Shown one piece after another: positions 17,137 through 25,596 of a stretch of 64,000 bases of DNA. Positions within the stretch are counted from its first letter, which is position 1. Every line of letters begins with the position of its first letter. This DNA is from Anthropogastromicrobium sp052273485 (lineage in GTDB: Bacteria > Bacillota > Clostridia > Lachnospirales > Lachnospiraceae): NCBI GenBank assembly GCA_052273485.1, contig DAVZID010000001.1, forward strand, positions 62,001 to 126,000, written 5' to 3'. The notes beneath the pieces were generated by a model. It was not told the DNA's origin and did not search any database. It was given only the letters and a program-made list of their open reading frames with translations. The position numbers and the translations under genes are program-made.

Positions 17137-17754
17137 ATGTATCAGGTTGATTGTTCCGTTTTGCTGGACGGAAAAAAATTCTATGAGATGTCCATCTGGA
17201 ATATGTACTGCAGAAAGAAAAGCTACGTTATTTTAACGGCACTTATGTATGCATTTTCCTTATTAATGATGTCATCCGCACTCCCACAGATTATCTCGGG
17301 AGGCAACAATACCGCAATCATAAATGGAGGCATGGGCTTTATTTTATTAGTCCTTGTCGTTTATATGAATGTGAATCACATTAACCGTTTTAAGAAGGCT
17401 TCCCAAAACGAAGAGTGGTTAAAGAAAACTGGAAAGCACATCCGCATCACAAAAGAGCAGATCGTCAACTACCGCATCGAGGCACAGGACGAGCGCAAGT
17501 ACGAGTGGTCACAGGTGCTTGGTGCCTATAACCGCAAGGATGAGGTTGTTTTGTGTACCAAGAAAGACGAGCAGATCATGACACTCGATAAGTCAAAGCT
17601 GTCCGAGGCAGAAATGAAGTTTATCACCGATATCATTGACGAGAAGCATCTGTGGAAAACAGCGATGCCGCTTCGCACGGTTTATGTATTGTTTGGTGCG
17701 ATCACAGTGGTCGGCGTTATGTGGATTGTGCAGGCCGTTATGAAAGTGATGTAA
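17137..17754 (+). CDS. YcxB-like membrane protein
   Basis: A 205-residue protein with two membrane helices near the N terminus (about 30-53 and 65-85), a cytoplasmic beta-rich middle (about 95-165) with EWSQVLGAYNRKDEVVL, typical of YcxB-like C-terminal domains, and a final hydrophobic helix (about 183-203). The family is uncharacterised. ATG 17137 has GAGG five bases upstream. The final hydrophobic helix is a small extension compared with usual YcxB-like proteins. It follows hemW on the same strand but has its own leader with a strong hairpin. The transcript probably ends at the 18025-18063 terminator. Confidence 0.7.
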   Translation: MYQVDCSVLLDGKKFYEMSIWNMYCRKKSYVILTALMYAFSLLMMSSALPQIISGGNNTAIINGGMGFILLVLVVYMNVNHINRFKKASQNEEWLKKTGKHIRITKEQIVNYRIEAQDERKYEWSQVLGAYNRKDEVVLCTKKDEQIMTLDKSKLSEAEMKFITDIIDEKHLWKTAMPLRTVYVLFGAITVVGVMWIVQAVMKVM

Positions 17755-17794
17755 GGATGCAACCCTGATGTAACCCGAAAGTTTCACTTTTTTT

Positions 17795-17924
17795 GGGCGC
17801 TTCGACGAATGACTTTGTCGGCCTCACTTTTCCACGGGCACCTGTTACGTTATTTAGTATCATACGTTACTTTGAAAGTCCCGCTACAACGTTGCGCCTC
17901 GTAAAGCATATCGTCTCAGCGCCC
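17795..17924 (-). repeat. 130-nt palindromic element, copy A
   Basis: Read on the minus strand it begins GGGCGCTGAGACGATATG, continues CTTTACGAGGC, has an interior with CGTTGTAGCGGGACTTTC and GTAACAGGTGCCCG, and ends GCCGACAAAGTCATTCGTC-GAAGCGCCC. The first and last 28 bases pair with each other: GGGCGCT/AGCGCCC, a GA/GA internal loop, GACGA/TCGTC, ATG/CAT, CTTT/AAAG and GGC/GCC. The interior can form CGGG/CCCG. Copies B (18138-18268) and C (37321-37449) share length and layout. Orientation is set by alignment to B and C. The element has no open frame of note. Confidence 0.8.
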
Positions 17925-18024
17925 TTTACGTAATGAGTTTCATTCGGCAGTTATAAAATTTTGAAACCAAAACCGAGTGGGTTTGCCCTTAGGTCAAGTC
18001 AATTTTGAATCCAGATAAGTAGTA

Positions 18025-18063
18025 AGCGTTTATTCTGAAAGGAATAGGCGCTTTTTATTTTTA
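18025..18063 (+). terminator. Intrinsic terminator downstream of YcxB-like gene
   Basis: AGCGTTTATTC, loop TGAAA, GGAATAGGCGCT, then TTTTTATTTTT. An 11-bp stem with GU pairs and a long T-tract. It ends a plus-strand transcript that would carry the antisense of repeat copy A in its 3' region. Confidence 0.8.
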
Positions 18064-18137
18064 GGAATCTGGCGTGGGAATCCTTGGCCATTCAATGTTC
18101 AAGTTATACATTTTCGGCAGAAGCTTCGTTATGTAGT

Positions 18138-18268
18138 GGGCGCTGAGACGATATGCTTTACGAGGCGTGCCCGTGTGGAGCAGGCTTTCGAAGTAACTGA
18201 GACGAGAAAGAGTGTAAAAGGCGCTGCGGGAACAAGGGACGCCGACAAAGTCATTCGTCGAAGTGCCC
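18138..18268 (+). repeat. 130-nt palindromic element, copy B
   Basis: 131 bases. The first 29 bases are identical to those of copy A (GGGCGCTGAGACGATATG and CTTTACGAGGC), and the last 28 are identical except that GCGCCC becomes GTGCCC, turning a G-C pair into a G-U pair on this strand. The interior differs strongly from A: CCCG now lies on the 5' side and CGGG on the 3' side, the reverse of A and C, so pairing is kept. TTTCGAAGTAAC matches TTTCAAAGTAAC of A. It sits about 70 bases before the hrcA promoter. Confidence 0.8.
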
Positions 18269-18334
18269 TTATGTAGACCTTCCGGGTAGAAACCTCTTTT
18301 CAACAAATGTTCACAAATTTTTTTGAAAAATGTA

Positions 18335-18363
18335 TTGACAATACGTCCCGATAGTGCTATTTT
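18335..18363 (+). promoter_or_regulatory. Promoter of the hrcA-grpE-dnaK-dnaJ operon
   Basis: TTGACA (18335-18340), 17 bases, TATTTT (18358-18363). A perfect TATAAT also sits at 18363-18368 but 22 bases from the -35 box, so the exact -10 is uncertain. The CIRCE operator follows at once. Confidence 0.65.
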
Positions 18364-18370
18364 ATAATCG

Positions 18371-18397
18371 TTAGCACTCAGAGGTGATGAGTGCTAA
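18371..18397. promoter_or_regulatory. CIRCE operator (HrcA binding site)
   Basis: TTAGCACTC, nine bases, GAGTGCTAA: an exact match to the CIRCE consensus. It overlaps the expected transcript start of the heat-shock operon, as in other Firmicutes, and shows that HrcA represses its own operon. Confidence 0.98.
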
Positions 18398-18425
18398 TAG
18401 AAACAAAGGAAAAGGAAGTGAGCTT

Positions 18426-19478
18426 TTGGAACTGGATGACAGAAAATGGAAGATTTTTACCGCTATCATTAAAAATTATCTGGAGACCGGCGAACCGGTA
18501 GGCTCACGCACGATTTCCAAGTACACCGATCTAAACTTAAGTTCCGCCACCATCCGAAATGAGATGGCAGATCTTGAGGAGATGGGACTGATCATTCAGC
18601 CACATACCTCCGCCGGACGAATCCCGTCGGATAAAGGCTACCGCCTGTATGTGGATCACCTGATGAAGACACGTGAAAAGGAAAACAACGAACTTCAGGA
18701 GGTTGTAGTCAAGAGAGTTGATCGGCTTGAGCTTTTATTAAAGCAGATGGTCAAGGTTCTTGCAGCGAATACCAACTATGCGACGATGATTACCGGGCCG
18801 CAGGTTGGTGCCAACAAGTTAAAGTTCTTGCAGCTTTCACGGATGGAGGCAGGAAAGCTTTTAGCGGTTATCGTAGTCGAAGGAAATCTTGTAAAGAACA
18901 CGATCTTAAACATCGATACTGATATCAGCGAAGAGGAACTTCTGAAACTAAATGTCCTCATCAACAGCGCTTTGAACGGTTTGACGATTGACCAGATCAA
19001 TCTTGGCATCATCACTCAGTTAAAAGAGCAGGCAGGCGATTACAGTTCTGTTGTGGGCAGTGTGCTCGAGGCGATCGCAGAGGCGATCAAGCATGAATCG
19101 GCGCCGGTGATTTATACCAGCGGTGCCAACAATATATTCCGTTACCCGGAGCTTTCAGATGAGAAAAATGCACAGCGCCTGATCTCCACTTTTGAAGAAA
19201 AAGAAGAACTGGCAAAGTTGCTTGAGGACAATTCAGAAAAGACTTCGGAGAATGGTTCGGAAAGCAATTCGGGCATTCAGGTTTATATCGGCGAGGAAAA
19301 CGGTATGCAGGACATGAAAGACTGCAGCGTGGTAACAGCCAGATATGATCTGGGTGATGGCGTTCAGGGAACCCTCGGTGTGGTTGGACCAAAGCGTATG
19401 GATTACGAAAAGGTCGTAGGTACACTGAAAAACTTAAGGGATCAGCTGGATGCGATTTATAAAAAAAATGAACCTTAG
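18426..19478 (+). CDS. hrcA: Heat-inducible transcription repressor HrcA
   Basis: Repressor that binds CIRCE and needs GroEL for activity. From TTG 18426 it is 350 residues and begins MELDDRKWKIFTAII, the family N terminus, with GGAAG about 8 bases upstream. Upstream GTG/ATG codons (18384, 18387) lie inside CIRCE and are not credible starts. A winged helix occupies about residues 1-75 (ATIRNEMADLEEMGLI, HTSAGRIPSDKGYR), followed by a GAF-like dimer domain. A short Ser/Asn/Glu-rich insert (about residues 268-285) lies before the last part. First gene of the hrcA-grpE-dnaK-dnaJ operon. Confidence 0.96.
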   Translation: MELDDRKWKIFTAIIKNYLETGEPVGSRTISKYTDLNLSSATIRNEMADLEEMGLIIQPHTSAGRIPSDKGYRLYVDHLMKTREKENNELQEVVVKRVDRLELLLKQMVKVLAANTNYATMITGPQVGANKLKFLQLSRMEAGKLLAVIVVEGNLVKNTILNIDTDISEEELLKLNVLINSALNGLTIDQINLGIITQLKEQAGDYSSVVGSVLEAIAEAIKHESAPVIYTSGANNIFRYPELSDEKNAQRLISTFEEKEELAKLLEDNSEKTSENGSESNSGIQVYIGEENGMQDMKDCSVVTARYDLGDGVQGTLGVVGPKRMDYEKVVGTLKNLRDQLDAIYKKNEP

Positions 19479-19547
19479 GTCAGGCCTGAGGAATGATCCT
19501 GAAAGAACGCAATAGAAAATCAATCAGGAGATAGAAAGGCGGATATC

Positions 19548-20177
19548 GTGACAGATATGGAAAAAGAAACAGTTACGGATGAGATTCTTGAGGAGACCGA
19601 ACAGCAGGAAGATGCTGAGGATATCAGCGATCAGACGGATGCAGCGGCTTCTGAGGGAGAGCCAGAAGACAAAGATGCGCAGGCCGATGATAAGGGCGAC
19701 AAAAAGCGTTTCTTTGGTAAGAAGAAGGATAAGAAAGATAAGCAGATCGAAGATTTGACCGCACAGCTTGAGGATTTGAGAAAGCGCAATCTTGCAGAGT
19801 TTGAAAACTTCCGTAAGAGAAGCGAAAAAGAAAAGTCCACCATGTTTGATATGGGTGCGAAGTCCGTTGTCGAGAAGCTTCTTCCAATTATAGATAACTT
19901 CGAGCGTGGATTCGCAGGTGTCAGCGAAGAGCAGATGAGCGATCCATTTGTAAGCGGTATGGATATGGTTTACAAGCAGTTACAGAAAGCACTTGCAGAC
20001 ATGGGTGTTGAGCCAATTGAAGCAGTTGGCAAGCCATTCGATCCAAACCTGCACAATGCAGTGATGCACATCGAGGACGAAAACCTTGGTGAGAACACAG
20101 TAGCTCAGGAGTTTCAGAAGGGTTACTTATATCACGGAACTGTCGTAAGACACTCCATGGTACAGGTTGCCAACTAA
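19548..20177 (+). CDS. grpE: Nucleotide exchange factor GrpE
   Basis: Co-chaperone that releases ADP from DnaK. 209 residues from GTG 19548 (AAAGGCGG about 5 bases upstream); ATG 19557 is an alternative. Residues 1-60 are acidic and disordered, residues 60-115 form the long dimer helix (LEDLRKRNLAEFENFRKR), and the C-terminal beta wing carries GVEPIEAVGKPFDPNLHNAV, the family signature. Typical length and place between hrcA and dnaK. Confidence 0.96.
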   Translation: MTDMEKETVTDEILEETEQQEDAEDISDQTDAAASEGEPEDKDAQADDKGDKKRFFGKKKDKKDKQIEDLTAQLEDLRKRNLAEFENFRKRSEKEKSTMFDMGAKSVVEKLLPIIDNFERGFAGVSEEQMSDPFVSGMDMVYKQLQKALADMGVEPIEAVGKPFDPNLHNAVMHIEDENLGENTVAQEFQKGYLYHGTVVRHSMVQVAN

Positions 20178-20308
20178 GTTTTGGATTGGCAGAAATGCCA
20201 ATAAAGAACAAACACAAATAAGCATATTAGACGCAGCAAAAGCTGCATATTTGATAAAGAAAGATTGGATTACAAAACAAAAAGATCAATCTAGGAGGAA
20301 ATTAGATT

Positions 20309-22171
20309 ATGGGAAAGATTATTGGTATTGACTTAGGTACTACGAATTCTTGTGTAGCAGTTATGGAAGGTGGAAAGCCGGTAGTTATTACAAATACAGA
20401 GGGTGTTCGTACAACTCCATCCGTTGTCGCCTTCACAAAGACAGGTGAGCGTCTGGTAGGTGAGCCGGCAAAGCGTCAGGCAGTTACCAATGCAGATCAC
20501 ACCATTTCTTCTATTAAGAGACATATGGGTACTGATTATAAGGTAACCATCGATGACAAGAAGTATACTCCTCAGGAGATCTCCGCAATGATCCTTCAGA
20601 AGTTAAAGGCAGATGCAGAGGCTTATCTGGGTGAGAAGGTAACTGAGGCAGTTATCACTGTTCCGGCATACTTCAACGATGCACAGCGTCAGGCAACCAA
20701 GGATGCTGGTAAGATCGCTGGTCTTGATGTAAAGCGTATCATCAATGAGCCTACCGCAGCAGCTTTAGCATATGGTCTTGACAACGAGCATGAGCAGAAG
20801 ATCATGGTATACGACCTTGGTGGTGGTACATTCGATGTTTCTATCATTGAGATTGGTGATGGTGTTATCGAAGTATTAGCAACCGCAGGTGACAACCACT
20901 TAGGTGGAGATGATTTTGATAACAAGATTACTCAGTGGATGTTAGATGAGTTCAAGAAGACTGAGGGTGTTGATCTGTCCAACGATAAGATGGCACTGCA
21001 GAGATTAAAGGAAGCAGCAGAGAAGGCTAAGAAGGAGCTGTCTACCGCTACTACCACAAACATCAACCTTCCGTTCATCACCGCTACCGCTGAGGGACCG
21101 AAGCACTTAGATATGACTCTGACAAGAGCAAAATTCGATGAGTTAACCGCAGATTTGATCGCTCGTACTGAGAGACCAGTAAGAGAGGCTCTTGAGGGTG
21201 CTGGACTGACCGCAGCTGATCTGGATAAGGTTCTTCTGGTAGGTGGTTCTACACGTATGATCTCCGCACAGGATAAGGTTCGTGCACTGACTGGCAAGGA
21301 GCCGTCCAAGACTCTGAACCCAGATGAGTGTGTTGCAATCGGTGCTTCCATCCAGGGTGGTAAGTTAGCAGGTGATGCTGGTGCCGGAGATATCCTTCTG
21401 CTGGATGTTACCCCGTTAACCCTTTCCATCGAGACCATGGGAGGTATCGCTACTCACCTGATCGAGAGAAACACCACTATCCCAACAAAGAAGAGCCAGA
21501 TCTTCTCTACCGCAGCTGATAACCAGACCGCAGTAGATATCAACGTTGTACAGGGTGAGAGACAGTTCGCACGTGACAACAAGTCCCTTGGACAGTTCCG
21601 TCTGGACGGTATCGCACCAGCAAGAAGAGGTGTTCCGCAGATCGAGGTTACCTTTGATATCGATGCAAACGGTATTGTAAATGTATCCGCTAAGGATCTT
21701 GGAACTGGCAAGGAGCAGCACATCACCATCACCGCAGGTTCCAACATGTCTGATTCTGATATCGAGAAGGCTGTTAAGGAAGCAGCTGAGTTCGAGGCAC
21801 AGGATAAGGCACGTAAGGAAGGTGTAGATGCTCGTAACGAGGCAGACTCCTTCGTATTCCAGACTGAGAATGCAATGAAGGAAGTTGGCGATAAGCTGGA
21901 TCCGACCTTAAAGGGTCAGGTAGAGACCGATCTTCAGGCACTGAAGGATCTGGTTGCATCCACCGATATCAACAATGTAACACCGGATCAGACTGAGCAG
22001 TTAAAGGCTAAGACTGAGACTTTAAAGAGTAGTGCACAGCAGCTGTTTGCTAAGATGTATGAGCAGGCACAGGCAGCTCAGGGTGGTGCACAGGCAGGTC
22101 CTGACGCAAATGCTGGTGCAGGTTCTTCCTCTTCCGATGATGTTGTTGATGGAGATTACAAGGAAGTTTAA
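20309..22171 (+). CDS. dnaK: Molecular chaperone DnaK (Hsp70)
   Basis: ATP-driven chaperone. 620 residues with Hsp70 signatures GIDLGTTNS (5-13), VYDLGGGTFDVS and LVGGSTRM, the linker DVTPLTLSIE, the substrate-binding domain and a Gly/Ala-rich C-terminal segment ending DVVDGDYKEV. It lacks the subdomain IB insertion typical of Gram-negative DnaK, in keeping with a Gram-positive origin. AGGAGG lies 9 bases before ATG 20309. The 131-base gap after grpE has GCAGC-aaaa-GCTGC (about 20234-20247), a small hairpin. Confidence 0.98.
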   Translation: MGKIIGIDLGTTNSCVAVMEGGKPVVITNTEGVRTTPSVVAFTKTGERLVGEPAKRQAVTNADHTISSIKRHMGTDYKVTIDDKKYTPQEISAMILQKLKADAEAYLGEKVTEAVITVPAYFNDAQRQATKDAGKIAGLDVKRIINEPTAAALAYGLDNEHEQKIMVYDLGGGTFDVSIIEIGDGVIEVLATAGDNHLGGDDFDNKITQWMLDEFKKTEGVDLSNDKMALQRLKEAAEKAKKELSTATTTNINLPFITATAEGPKHLDMTLTRAKFDELTADLIARTERPVREALEGAGLTAADLDKVLLVGGSTRMISAQDKVRALTGKEPSKTLNPDECVAIGASIQGGKLAGDAGAGDILLLDVTPLTLSIETMGGIATHLIERNTTIPTKKSQIFSTAADNQTAVDINVVQGERQFARDNKSLGQFRLDGIAPARRGVPQIEVTFDIDANGIVNVSAKDLGTGKEQHITITAGSNMSDSDIEKAVKEAAEFEAQDKARKEGVDARNEADSFVFQTENAMKEVGDKLDPTLKGQVETDLQALKDLVASTDINNVTPDQTEQLKAKTETLKSSAQQLFAKMYEQAQAAQGGAQAGPDANAGAGSSSSDDVVDGDYKEV

Positions 22172-22259
22172 TTAGAAGTTTAATTAAATAAAACACTTAA
22201 TTATTAGAAAGTTTGATAAAAAATATCAACTGTGGGTTGAAATAATTAAGAAGTTTTAG

Positions 22260-22320
22260 TAAGATAAAGAATGGCATTGCTCTTGGGGAAATTCCTCAGG
22301 AGTTTTGCCATGTTAAGAGT
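22260..22320 (+). promoter_or_regulatory. Imperfect hairpin between dnaK and dnaJ
   Basis: GGCATTGCTCTTGGGG, five-base loop AAATT, CCTCAGGAGTTTTGCC (about 22272-22308) form an imperfect stem. No T-run follows, so it more likely adjusts relative dnaK and dnaJ expression by processing or partial termination. Inference. Confidence 0.4.
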
Positions 22321-22384
22321 AAAAAAGTATTGGTAGCCCTTTTGGCCGAAGCGGCTTTGAGCGGTTGCCCAGATGGGAGTATTT

Positions 22385-23548
22385 ATGGCAGAGAAGAGAG
22401 ATTACTACGAAGTCCTTGGTGTAGCGAAGGACGCTGATGATGCCGCCATAAAAAAGGCATACAGAGAAATTGCCAAGAAGTATCATCCGGATATTAACCC
22501 GAGCGCAGAAGCTGCAGAGATTTTTAAAGAGGCCTCAGAGGCTTACAGTGTATTAAGCGATAAGGAAAAGCGTGCACAGTATGACCAGTTTGGCCATGCA
22601 GCATTTGATGGCAGCGGCGGAGGATATGGCGGTGGATTTAGTGGCTTCAGCGGCGATATGGGTGATATCTTTGGCGATATCTTCGGCGACCTGTTTGGCG
22701 GCGGAAGAAGCAGAAGAAATGATGGACCGATGAAGGGGGCAAACCTTCGTACCGCAGTCCGCATCACTTTTGATGAGTCCGTAAAGGGTTGCGAGAAAGA
22801 ACTGAAGTTAAACCTCAAGGATCCATGCCCGACCTGTCATGGCTCCGGAGCAAAGCCGGGAACCTCTCCGATTACCTGTCCGAAGTGTCAGGGACGTGGA
22901 CAGATCACGATCACCCAGCAGTCCATGTTTGGTATGGTTCGTAATGTTCAGGTCTGCCCAGACTGTCACGGAAGTGGAAAGATTATCAAGGACAAGTGTC
23001 CAGACTGTCGTGGTACCGGTTATCAGACCAAGCTAAAGACCATTCAGGTAACCATTCCGGCTGGTATTGACAATGGACAGAGCATTCGTATCCGTGGAAA
23101 GGGTGAGCCGGGTGTAAATGGCGGCGAGTGGGGTGATCTGCTTGTTGAAGTTACGGTATCTCAGCATCCGATTTTCAGACGTCAGGATTACGATATCTTC
23201 TCTACCGTTCCAGTATCTTTCGTGCAGGCAGCACTTGGCGCAACGCTTAAGATTGATACAATTGACGGTCAGATTGATTACGAGCTAAAGGCTGGTACTC
23301 AGACCGATACACAGGTACGCTTAAGAGGTAAGGGCGTTCCGAGTCTGCGTAACAAGAATGTGCGCGGTGATCATTATGTTACCTTCGTCGTACAGGTTCC
23401 GACTAGCATGACAAAGGAACAAAAGGAAGCATTGCAGGCATTTGACGAGGCAATGAACGGAAGACCAACTGCCAATACAACTCCTAAGAAAAAGCATCCG
23501 ATCAAGGATTTCTTTGAAAAAGAGAAAGATAAGGATAAGGATAAGTAA
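22385..23548 (+). CDS. dnaJ: Chaperone protein DnaJ (Hsp40)
   Basis: Stimulates the DnaK ATPase and delivers substrates. From ATG 22385 (GGGAG 5 bases upstream) it is 387 residues: J domain with HPD at 34-36, Gly/Phe-rich linker (about 75-115), four zinc-binding repeats CPTCHGSG, CPKCQGRG, CPDCHGSG and CPDCRGTG (about 145-225), and the C-terminal substrate domains. An in-frame ATG at 22373 would add four residues and lacks a well placed ribosome binding site. The tail is Lys/Asp-rich (KEKDKDKDK). Last gene of the heat-shock operon; a terminator follows. Confidence 0.97.
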   Translation: MAEKRDYYEVLGVAKDADDAAIKKAYREIAKKYHPDINPSAEAAEIFKEASEAYSVLSDKEKRAQYDQFGHAAFDGSGGGYGGGFSGFSGDMGDIFGDIFGDLFGGGRSRRNDGPMKGANLRTAVRITFDESVKGCEKELKLNLKDPCPTCHGSGAKPGTSPITCPKCQGRGQITITQQSMFGMVRNVQVCPDCHGSGKIIKDKCPDCRGTGYQTKLKTIQVTIPAGIDNGQSIRIRGKGEPGVNGGEWGDLLVEVTVSQHPIFRRQDYDIFSTVPVSFVQAALGATLKIDTIDGQIDYELKAGTQTDTQVRLRGKGVPSLRNKNVRGDHYVTFVVQVPTSMTKEQKEALQAFDEAMNGRPTANTTPKKKHPIKDFFEKEKDKDKDK

Positions 23549-23564
23549 ATAGATTTAAGCAGGG

Positions 23565-23614
23565 AGAGCTGCTGCAAAATGGGTGTTATCACTCGTGGAG
23601 CGGCAGCTCTTTTT
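23565..23614 (+). terminator. Terminator of the heat-shock operon
   Basis: AGAGCTGCTGC and GCGGCAGCTCT form an 11-base stem with a 24-base loop, followed by TTTT. Confidence 0.8.
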
Positions 23615-23719
23615 GGGTACTGTTTTTGATTTATTGGTTCACAGGGGAGTTTTACGAAGCGCCCACTCGGGGCTGACGATAGGATAACATTCGTGAACCA
23701 TATAGTAGAAGGGAGAGAC

Positions 23720-24220
23720 ATGGACACAATAGCAATACGAAAGGCACAGATGGCAGATCTCGATCAGATGATGGAAATTTATGCTGAGGCAAAGCGCTTC
23801 ATGGACAGCACCGGAAACACGACACAGTGGAAAAAAGGTTATCCAACGCGCAAAATGATTCAGACAGATATTGAAAATGGCTGCAGCTTTGTGTGCACAG
23901 GAGAAGAGAATATTCCTCACGCAGCATTTAAATTTCTAGTTGGGGAAGACCCAACATATCGCGTGATTGAGCAGGGTAGTTGGAAAAACAACAATACCTA
24001 CGGAACCATCCATCGCGTTGCAAGCGATGGTACATTAAAGGGTGTCTTTTCAAAGATGGTAATCTTTTGTGAGAAACTTTGTCCAGAACTGCGCGCCGAC
24101 ACACATAAGAACAATCACGTCATGCAGCATCTGCTTGAGAAAAATGGGTTCGAGCGCTGCGGCATTATCTACACAGACGACAGCTCGCCGCGATTCGCTT
24201 ACCAACGTTGTGCACGATAA
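23720..24220 (+). CDS. GNAT-family N-acetyltransferase
   Basis: A 166-residue GNAT protein with the N-terminal IRKAQMADLDQMMEIYAEAK helix pair and the C-terminal NHVMQHLLEKNGFERCGII block typical of motif A/B. The usual Q/RxxGxG/A loop is not obvious (VASDGTLKGVFSKM in its place), which is the pattern of small Firmicutes GNATs of unknown substrate. ATG 23720 is used because AAGGGAG precedes it; an ATG at 23693 adds nine residues. It stands alone between the heat-shock operon and an orphan gene. Substrate unknown. Confidence 0.8.
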   Translation: MDTIAIRKAQMADLDQMMEIYAEAKRFMDSTGNTTQWKKGYPTRKMIQTDIENGCSFVCTGEENIPHAAFKFLVGEDPTYRVIEQGSWKNNNTYGTIHRVASDGTLKGVFSKMVIFCEKLCPELRADTHKNNHVMQHLLEKNGFERCGIIYTDDSSPRFAYQRCAR

Positions 24221-24281
24221 AATATACTGCTCATAGGAATGATCGTAGCGTAGATTCGCAAGAACAAACATTCGCAAACGA

Positions 24282-24310
24282 TTGACAAATTATTGGAAGT
24301 ATGCAATAAT
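24282..24310 (+). promoter_or_regulatory. Promoter of the orphan coiled-coil gene
   Basis: TTGACA (24282-24287), 17 bases, AATAAT (24305-24310). The perfect -35 box, and the distance of 40 bases to ATG 24351, support this start over any upstream codon. Confidence 0.7.
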
Positions 24311-24350
24311 AAGAAATAAGAAAAAATCCATCGAGGACAGGAGGTCGGAC

Positions 24351-25511
24351 ATGAATCGAAACAATTTGGACAAGCTATTTCAGAATTATATTGAAAGTTA
24401 CAATGTATTGACGGATGCGGAACACGATGAATTTTATAAGTGGAGAGCAGTAAATCATTTTCAGCGCCATTGGGATCTGGAAGCAGGTGATTTTGGAGAA
24501 ATGTTTAAACAGGCAATGGGGCAATCCTTTAATCTCATCAACAATAGTATTGTACAACCAACGAATGGAATTGTCTTTTTGTGTCAGCAGAATAAGGAAA
24601 CAGAAGAACAAGTGCGGGAAGAATTTCGAAAGTTGCTTGCACCAGATGATGGAAATATAAGGGTACGACAGGATCGGATAGATGCATTTGTCACAGCAAT
24701 CAATGAAAAATTGCAAAAAGCTGCACCGGGTAAGTGGAAGTATGATCAGGATAGACGTTCGGTAATCATGTATCTTGCCTTTATCGCACCGGATGATAAT
24801 TTTATGTTTAAGTCAACAGAGGCAAAAGCGTTTGCCAATGGTTGTGAGTTTGGAGAAGACATCGGAAGTGGTCAGACGTTTCGGCTTGATGTATATTATC
24901 GGATGTGCAAAGAGTTGGCAGAGGAAATTAAAAAGAATGAGAAGCTGTGTGCGCTTTTAGAGGAGAAACTGCAAGGTGAAGCAAATGCAGACGAGGATAA
25001 AACAGATCCGGTTACAGAGCTTGCTGGTCGCTATACTATTTATGCGTATGATATTATGTACTGCGCAAATGCGTATAATCTTTATGGCAATATTCCGGTT
25101 CGCAAAAAAGCAAAGTTAAGCAGCATCGAACAGAAAAAGCTGAATCGAGAAAAGAGAATACAGGAGCTTGCCGCACAGCGCGATGAGACAAATGAGCAGC
25201 TCGAACAGATTGAGAAACAGATAGATGAGAATCGTATCCCAGATCTTGCAGGAATGACCGTAAAAAATATTCGTTATGGAGCAGGAACCGTAGCAGAACA
25301 AAATGGAAGGTATCTTACCGTTGAATTTCCTTCAGGTACAAAGAAATTTGTACTGCCGGATGCAGTAGCAAAAGGATTTTTAAAGATCGAGGATGCGGAT
25401 ACTATGCGCTACTTTGAAAAGATTGGCTCACTGACAGGAAGAAAAGAAAAATACACAAGAGAGATTGAAATGCTGACGACAGAGATTTCACGATTGAGTC
25501 AGATAAAGTAA
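24351..25511 (+). CDS. Uncharacterised coiled-coil protein with C-terminal Tudor-like segment
   Basis: I do not recognise the family. 386 residues from ATG 24351, with AGGAGG 7 bases upstream. Residues 1-230 look alpha/beta and soluble (DEFYKWRAVNHFQRHWD, VIMYLAFIAPDDNFMFK), followed by a heptad-like coiled coil (about 255-295), a short beta-rich segment (about 300-345; VKNIRYGAGTVAEQNGRYLTVEF) that resembles the Tudor/CarD-like end of UvrD-type helicases, and a final coiled coil. No catalytic motif is visible. It has its own promoter and terminator, so it acts alone. DNA or ribonucleoprotein contact is only a guess from the Tudor-like part. Confidence 0.75.
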   Translation: MNRNNLDKLFQNYIESYNVLTDAEHDEFYKWRAVNHFQRHWDLEAGDFGEMFKQAMGQSFNLINNSIVQPTNGIVFLCQQNKETEEQVREEFRKLLAPDDGNIRVRQDRIDAFVTAINEKLQKAAPGKWKYDQDRRSVIMYLAFIAPDDNFMFKSTEAKAFANGCEFGEDIGSGQTFRLDVYYRMCKELAEEIKKNEKLCALLEEKLQGEANADEDKTDPVTELAGRYTIYAYDIMYCANAYNLYGNIPVRKKAKLSSIEQKKLNREKRIQELAAQRDETNEQLEQIEKQIDENRIPDLAGMTVKNIRYGAGTVAEQNGRYLTVEFPSGTKKFVLPDAVAKGFLKIEDADTMRYFEKIGSLTGRKEKYTREIEMLTTEISRLSQIK

Positions 25512-25531
25512 AAAATAAAACAAAAGAAATT

Positions 25532-25596
25532 AAACCTTACCGATTTTTTGCAATGTCGATGACATCACATTACAAATGATCGGTAAGGTTTTATTT
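25532..25596 (+). terminator. Terminator of the orphan coiled-coil gene
   Basis: AAACCTTACCGAT (25532-25544) pairs perfectly with ATCGGTAAGGTTT (25579-25591); a nested TGTC/GACA stem lies in the loop, and TTATTT follows. Confidence 0.8.

Larger units (their letters stand above)
17755..18425. other. Gene-free stretch with two copies of a 130-nt repeat and the heat-shock promoter
   Basis: About 670 bases without a gene. In order: repeat copy A (minus, 17795-17924), its flank block (17947-18002), a terminator (18025-18063), repeat copy B (plus, 18138-18268), an AT-rich stretch, the hrcA promoter and CIRCE. The largest open frame here (18061-18306, minus) lies inside copy B, lacks a ribosome binding site and is not supported. 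Confidence 0.7.

Noticed and set aside
18131..18276. TTATGTAG on both sides of repeat copy B, as in a target-site duplication
   Set aside because: The left TTATGTAG is also present before copy C, so it belongs to the element, and neither A nor C has a matching right copy.
17755..18300. Known small stable RNA (SRP RNA, 6S, tmRNA or RNase P) in the long gap
   Set aside because: No conserved cores of these RNAs are seen, and the gap is explained by the repeats and the heat-shock promoter.
18061..18306. 81-codon minus-strand frame inside repeat copy B
   Set aside because: It lies in a palindromic repeat, has no ribosome binding site and no family features.
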